From Caldifarciminota bacterium RBG_13_43_14 (GTDB lineage: Bacteria; Hydrothermota; Tepidihabitantia; SM23-42): a DNA stretch of 8,013 bases. Where the stretch lies: assembly GCA_001771735.1 (NCBI GenBank), contig MEUM01000038.1:156-8168 (forward strand), read 5' to 3'. How positions within the stretch are numbered: the stretch's first letter is position 1; the number at the start of each line of letters is the position of its first letter. Under the pieces are notes generated by a model, which was not told the origin of the DNA, made no database searches, and was given only the letters and a program-made list of their open reading frames with translations. This document shows positions 6,223 through 8,013 of the stretch, one piece after another. The position numbers and the translations under genes were made by a program.

Positions 6223-6243
6223 TCCCTCACTAGCGTTCGGGGA
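6223..6243 (+). terminator. weak hairpin directly after rpsN
   Basis: TCCCT (6223-6227) can pair with GGGGA (6239-6243) across an 11-nt loop, with one T-G wobble. It starts at the first base after the rpsN stop. No T-run follows, so at best it is a weak or Rho-assisted end of the ribosomal-protein transcript. Confidence 0.25.
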
Positions 6244-6245
6244 AT

Positions 6246-6367
6246 CCTAAGCACTAATTTCTAAATTCTAAACAAATTAAAAATACCAAATATTAATCTT
6301 CAAAAAATTCGTTGTTTGGGTTTTTGAACATTGGAATTTGTTTAGTATTTAGGATTTCGAATTTAGG
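6246..6367. repeat. AT-rich imperfect inverted repeat between rpsN and recR
   Basis: A left arm at 6246-6278 matches the reverse complement of 6335-6367 without gaps at 26 of 33 positions. The inner part, CTAAATTCTAAACAAATT against CTAAATACTAAACAAATT, has a single mismatch. A nested hairpin lies in the middle: TTCAAAAA (6299-6306) with TTTTTGAA (6321-6328). ATTTAGGATTT also occurs twice in direct orientation (6347-6357 and 6361-6371). There is no coding potential. It looks like a dispersed, MITE-like intergenic repeat, but copy number cannot be tested from one window. Confidence 0.75.
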
Positions 6368-6372
6368 ATTTA

Positions 6373-6400
6373 AACTTTAGGTCCTGCAGGACCTAAAGTT
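6373..6400. repeat. perfect 28-bp palindrome overlapping the recR stop
   Basis: The sequence is its own reverse complement over all 28 bases, with half-site AACTTTAGGTCCTG and centre CTGCAG (6384-6389). The recR stop codon (TAG on the - strand, 6393-6395) and its last Leu codon lie inside it. As RNA it would fold as a long stem on either strand, so it may end both convergent transcripts. Neither side has a clear T-tract (pyrimidines CCCTTCTTCC on the right). Confidence 0.85.
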
Positions 6401-6980
6401 CCCTTCTTCCTTCGATCGCCCGGCTCAAAGTCGTAATATCGGCAAGGTCCAGATCACTGCCCATCGGCAGTCCACGGGCTATCCTGGTCACGGATATTCC
6501 CAGAGGTTTAAGAAGCTTTGCAATATATATTGCAGTTATATCCCCTTCCGTGGTCGGATTGGTGGCAATTATAACCTCGTCAATTTTCCCCGGCTGCACC
6601 CGCTTAACCAATGTATCGATCCTGAGATCATCCGGTCCGATATTATCGATCGGCGAGATCGCACCGTGTAATACATGATACAATCCGCGGTATTCGCTGG
6701 TTTTTTCAATAACCATGACATCGGACGGCTGTTCAACTACGCAGATGCGGTCGTTATCCCGATTGGGAGCCTTGCAGATCTCGCATGGATCTTGCTCACT
6801 GAGATTATGGCATGATGAACACTCTTTTAATTCCAGTCGCGCCCGGACTATTGCATCGGACAATTCCTTGACCTTCTCCGGTTCCATTTTCTGAAGATAA
6901 AAAGCCAAACGCTGGGCAGTCTTGCGACCGATACCGGGTAACCACTGCAGTCGTTCAATAAGATCATTCAACAAAGGCAT
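6393..6980 (-). CDS. recR: recombination mediator protein RecR
   Basis: 195 residues (family about 195-205). In order: helix-hairpin-helix LQWLPGIGRKTAQRLAFYL (11-29), Cys4 zinc finger C54-x2-C57 and C66-x2-C69, then a Toprim domain starting ICVVEQPSDVMVIEKT (79-94) with Glu83. The conserved GPDDLRI, ATNPTTEGDITAIYIAKLL (139-157), TRIARGLPMGSDLDLAD and TTLSRAIEGRREL follow. RecR works with RecO and RecF to load RecA on SSB-coated gapped DNA. The frequent partners dnaX and ybaB are not adjacent; the gene stands alone, convergent to the ribosomal operon. No SD precedes the ATG, but a good promoter ends 5 nt before it, suggesting a leaderless mRNA. The stop lies in the 28-bp palindrome. Confidence 0.97.
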   Translation of the reverse strand: MPLLNDLIERLQWLPGIGRKTAQRLAFYLQKMEPEKVKELSDAIVRARLELKECSSCHNLSEQDPCEICKAPNRDNDRICVVEQPSDVMVIEKTSEYRGLYHVLHGAISPIDNIGPDDLRIDTLVKRVQPGKIDEVIIATNPTTEGDITAIYIAKLLKPLGISVTRIARGLPMGSDLDLADITTLSRAIEGRREL

Positions 6981-6985
6981 GCTGA

Positions 6986-7013
6986 ATTCTATGGAATAAT
7001 GTCAGCAAGTCAA
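6986..7013 (-). promoter_or_regulatory. sigma70-type promoter of recR
   Basis: On the - strand, TTGACT (7013-7008) and TAGAAT (6991-6986) are separated by 16 bp, and each matches the consensus at 5 of 6 positions. Only 5 bases lie between the -10 box and the recR ATG, so transcription would start at or next to the start codon. Confidence 0.6.
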
Positions 7014-7051
7014 GATAATACCTTTCATCGTCGGAAAATTAGCAGAAAATC

Positions 7052-7124
7052 GTAGCGGCACGATTTATCGTGCAAAGTATTGTGAAATAACTTTACCTAT
7101 ATGTGCCATGAATGGCACGGCTAC
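7052..7124. repeat. inverted pair of GTAG-headed hairpins (REP doublet/REPIN-like)
   Basis: Unit 1 on the + strand (7052-7073) is GTAGC, G, then arm GCACGA, loop TTTA, arm TCGTGC. Unit 2 on the - strand (7124-7103) is GTAGC, C, then arm GTGCCA, loop TTCA, arm TGGCAC. The units have the same length and layout and face each other across a 29-nt spacer. Stem pairs 2, 3 and 5 differ between units, but both members of each pair change together. A GTAG tetranucleotide followed by a hairpin is the hallmark of REP sequences mobilised by REP-associated tyrosine transposases (RAYT/TnpA-REP), and inverted doublets are REPINs. No RAYT gene is in the window. Confidence 0.7.
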
Positions 7125-7135
7125 ATCACTGTGCC

Positions 7136-7163
7136 TTGCTTTTCTTACAATTTGGTTTATAAT
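7136..7163 (+). promoter_or_regulatory. sigma70-type promoter upstream of the MBL-fold gene
   Basis: A perfect TATAAT (7158-7163) lies 16 bp after a weak TTGCTT -35 (7136-7141). It would give a leader of about 85 nt for the gene starting at 7257 and lies just beyond the REP-like pair. Confidence 0.5.
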
Positions 7164-7199
7164 AAAAATCAGCATGAAATTATTTGGATTTATGGACCT

Positions 7200-7229
7200 A
7201 ATCCGTCTGAATCCGTTCCAATCCGTTGC
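7200..7229 (+). repeat. three tandem 10-bp repeats in the leader
   Basis: AATCCGTCTG, AATCCGTTCC and AATCCGTTGC follow each other without gaps and share the core AATCCGT. They lie between the predicted promoter and the SD of the downstream gene. An upstream GGATT (7186-7190) could pair with any of the three AATCC cores. Confidence 0.75.
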
Positions 7230-7244
7230 ATCAATTTTTTCAGG

Positions 7245-7250
7245 AAGGAG
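7245..7250 (+). promoter_or_regulatory. Shine-Dalgarno deciding the MBL-fold gene start
   Basis: AAGGAG sits 6 nt before ATG 7257. The reading frame stays open to 7101, but that extension starts in the REP-like element and has no SD, so 7257 is taken as the start. Confidence 0.85.
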
Positions 7251-7256
7251 ATCATA

Positions 7257-7904
7257 ATGAAGATTAAATTCCTCGGACACGCAGCCTTCTTGCTGACATC
7301 GGATAGCGGTGTCAGGGTCATTACCGATCCTTATAAGCCGGGTTGTTTTGACGGCGGGATTCAATACGCAGCGATAGATGAACCAGCCGACATGGTCACG
7401 ATATCGCATGATCACGATGATCATAACGAAACCAAAATAAACGGCAATCCCATCTTTGTGCGTAAGCCGGGAACAAATGAGATCAAAGGAGTCATGATCA
7501 ATGGGATCGAATCCTATCACGACACCAATCAGGGCAAAGACCGCGGCCGAAATATCATCTTCAACCTGCTTATCGATGGATTGCGCGTTGTTCATCTCGG
7601 TGATCTCGGTCATGAGCTGTCAGCTGCCGACGCAAAGAAAATCGGCAAGGTCGATGTACTGCTTGTCCCGGTCGGAGGTTTTTTCACGATCGACAGCTCG
7701 ACTGCCGATAAGATGATAGAAATGCTGTCCCCCAAGATCGTTATTCCAATGCACTACAAAACACCAAAATGCAGGTTCCCGATAGCAACCCTCGACGTCT
7801 TCTTAAAAGGTAAGGAAGCATTGAACAAAGGGGATGAGATCGAAATAAAGACGGTCGATATCAAAGAGAATATGCAAATTATAGTTCTGGATCCAGTCAA
7901 ATAG
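7257..7904 (+). CDS. UlaG-like metallo-beta-lactamase-fold hydrolase
   Basis: 215 residues. The N-terminal MKIKFLGHAAFLLTSDSGVRVITDPY (1-26) is the first strand pair and DP motif of small Zn-dependent MBL proteins (UlaG/UPF0173, Lactamase_B_3 type). The metal motif HxHxDH is H51-D-H53-D-D55-H56. Further ligand candidates are H88 (SYHD), D116 in HLGDLGH (113-119) and H166 in IPMHYKT. No signal peptide or membrane segment is seen, so it is cytoplasmic. Family members include L-ascorbate-6-phosphate lactonase and many uncharacterised hydrolases; the substrate cannot be read from sequence. It has its own promoter and SD and is followed 11 bp later by a fumarate hydratase-like gene, so the two are probably co-transcribed. 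Confidence 0.88.
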   Translation: MKIKFLGHAAFLLTSDSGVRVITDPYKPGCFDGGIQYAAIDEPADMVTISHDHDDHNETKINGNPIFVRKPGTNEIKGVMINGIESYHDTNQGKDRGRNIIFNLLIDGLRVVHLGDLGHELSAADAKKIGKVDVLLVPVGGFFTIDSSTADKMIEMLSPKIVIPMHYKTPKCRFPIATLDVFLKGKEALNKGDEIEIKTVDIKENMQIIVLDPVK

Positions 7905-7915
7905 AAGGAGTACTC

Positions 7916-8013
7916 ATGCGTGAAATTGAATATCAGACAGTAGTTGATGCTGTTGCTCGTCTCTGTATGGATGCCAATTATCTGCTTGGCGATGATGTCG
8001 TGAATGCATTAAA
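7916..8013 (+). CDS. class I fumarate hydratase alpha subunit (N-terminus only)
   Basis: The first 32 complete codons are visible before the window ends: MREIEYQTVVDAVARLCMDANYLLGDDVVNAL. This resembles the start of the alpha subunit (N-terminal region) of oxygen-sensitive [4Fe-4S] class I fumarate hydratases, where a VAxLCxxANYxL-type segment is usual. L-tartrate dehydratase TtdA is related and cannot be excluded. The reaction would be reversible hydration of fumarate to malate in the TCA cycle. AAGGAG (7905-7910) lies 5 nt before the ATG. The cluster-binding cysteines and active site are outside the window, so the call rests on a short stretch. Confidence 0.7.
   Translation, partial: MREIEYQTVVDAVARLCMDANYLLGDDVVNAL

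Noticed and set aside
6223..6392. Degenerate rpsH or another small gene after rpsN
   Set aside because: The stretch is AT-rich inverted repeat with stops in all frames I read, and no S8-like residues are seen.
6373..6400. Palindrome as a classical Rho-independent terminator
   Set aside because: No T-tract on either side, so I list it as a repeat and only suggest a termination role.
6519..6534. 16-bp palindrome TGCAATATATATTGCA in recR
   Set aside because: Low-complexity AT alternation in coding sequence for a conserved helix (AIYIAK); easily explained by chance.
7101..7256. N-terminal extension of the MBL-fold protein
   Set aside because: The extension would start in the REP-like hairpin, translate the tandem repeat, and lack an SD. 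The MBL fold begins exactly at the SD-supported ATG 7257.
7408..7424. Inverted repeat ATGATCA-CGA-TGATCAT in the MBL-fold gene
   Set aside because: Produced by the His and Asp codons (CAT, CAC, GAT) of the HxHxDH metal motif.
7065..7613. Long open frame on the - strand opposite the MBL-fold gene
   Set aside because: It is antisense to a gene with clear metal-binding motifs and SD, shows no recognisable domain, and begins inside the hydrolase and ends in the REP-like element.
1..8013. CRISPR array, tRNA/rRNA genes, insertion-sequence transposase or phage genes
   Set aside because: No regularly spaced repeats, cloverleaf, rRNA core motifs, or transposase/phage protein motifs were found on either strand.

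Overview
The window is bacterial chromosomal DNA. It carries most of the S10 ribosomal-protein cluster and the start of the spc cluster on the + strand, in the canonical bacterial order rpsJ-rplC-rplD-rplW-rplB-rpsS-rplV-rpsC-rplP-rpmC-rpsQ-rplN-rplX-rplE-rpsN (1-6222). A four-cysteine (type Z) S14, an L24 with a C-terminal zinc ribbon, good Shine-Dalgarno sites (GGAG/AAGGAG types) and moderate base composition fit an uncultured or candidate-phylum bacterium outside the Proteobacteria. I cannot name the phylum; a WOR-3/Omnitrophota/FCB-type lineage is only a guess.

Region 1 (1-6222): a very compact ribosomal-protein operon. rpsJ enters truncated from the left edge. Most junctions overlap by 1-53 nt (TAATG, TAGTG, ATGA and longer overlaps) or leave only a few bases, which implies translational coupling. 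The products are components of both subunits: L3, L4, L23, L2, L22, L16, L29, L14, L24, L5 in the 50S and S10, S19, S3, S17, S14 in the 30S. Two starts are better placed than the longest ORFs suggest: rpsQ at 4488 and rplE at a TTG at 5402. A perfect 16-bp inverted repeat lies inside the rplD coding sequence.

Region 2 (6223-6400): the spc cluster stops after rpsN. rpsH-rplF-rplR and the rest do not follow. Instead there is an AT-rich imperfect inverted repeat and a perfect 28-bp palindrome, and then the convergent recR gene. The palindrome supplies the recR stop codon.

Region 3 (6393-6980, - strand): recR, complete, with a good promoter placed so close to the ATG that the transcript may be leaderless.

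Region 4 (6981-7256): a divergent intergenic region. Between the recR promoter and a rightward TATAAT promoter sits a pair of inverted GTAG-headed hairpins whose stems differ by compensating substitutions. This is the layout of a REP doublet (REPIN). A 3 x 10-bp tandem repeat lies in the leader of the next gene.

Region 5 (7257-8013, + strand): a 215-residue metallo-beta-lactamase-fold hydrolase of the UlaG-like type, followed 11 bp later by the first 32 codons of a gene that looks like the N-terminus of class I fumarate hydratase (alpha subunit). The two are probably co-transcribed.

I see no CRISPR array, tRNA, rRNA, transposase or phage gene. No new multi-gene system is visible. The best candidates for something undescribed are the rplD hairpin, the REP-like pair, and the operon break flanked by repeats.
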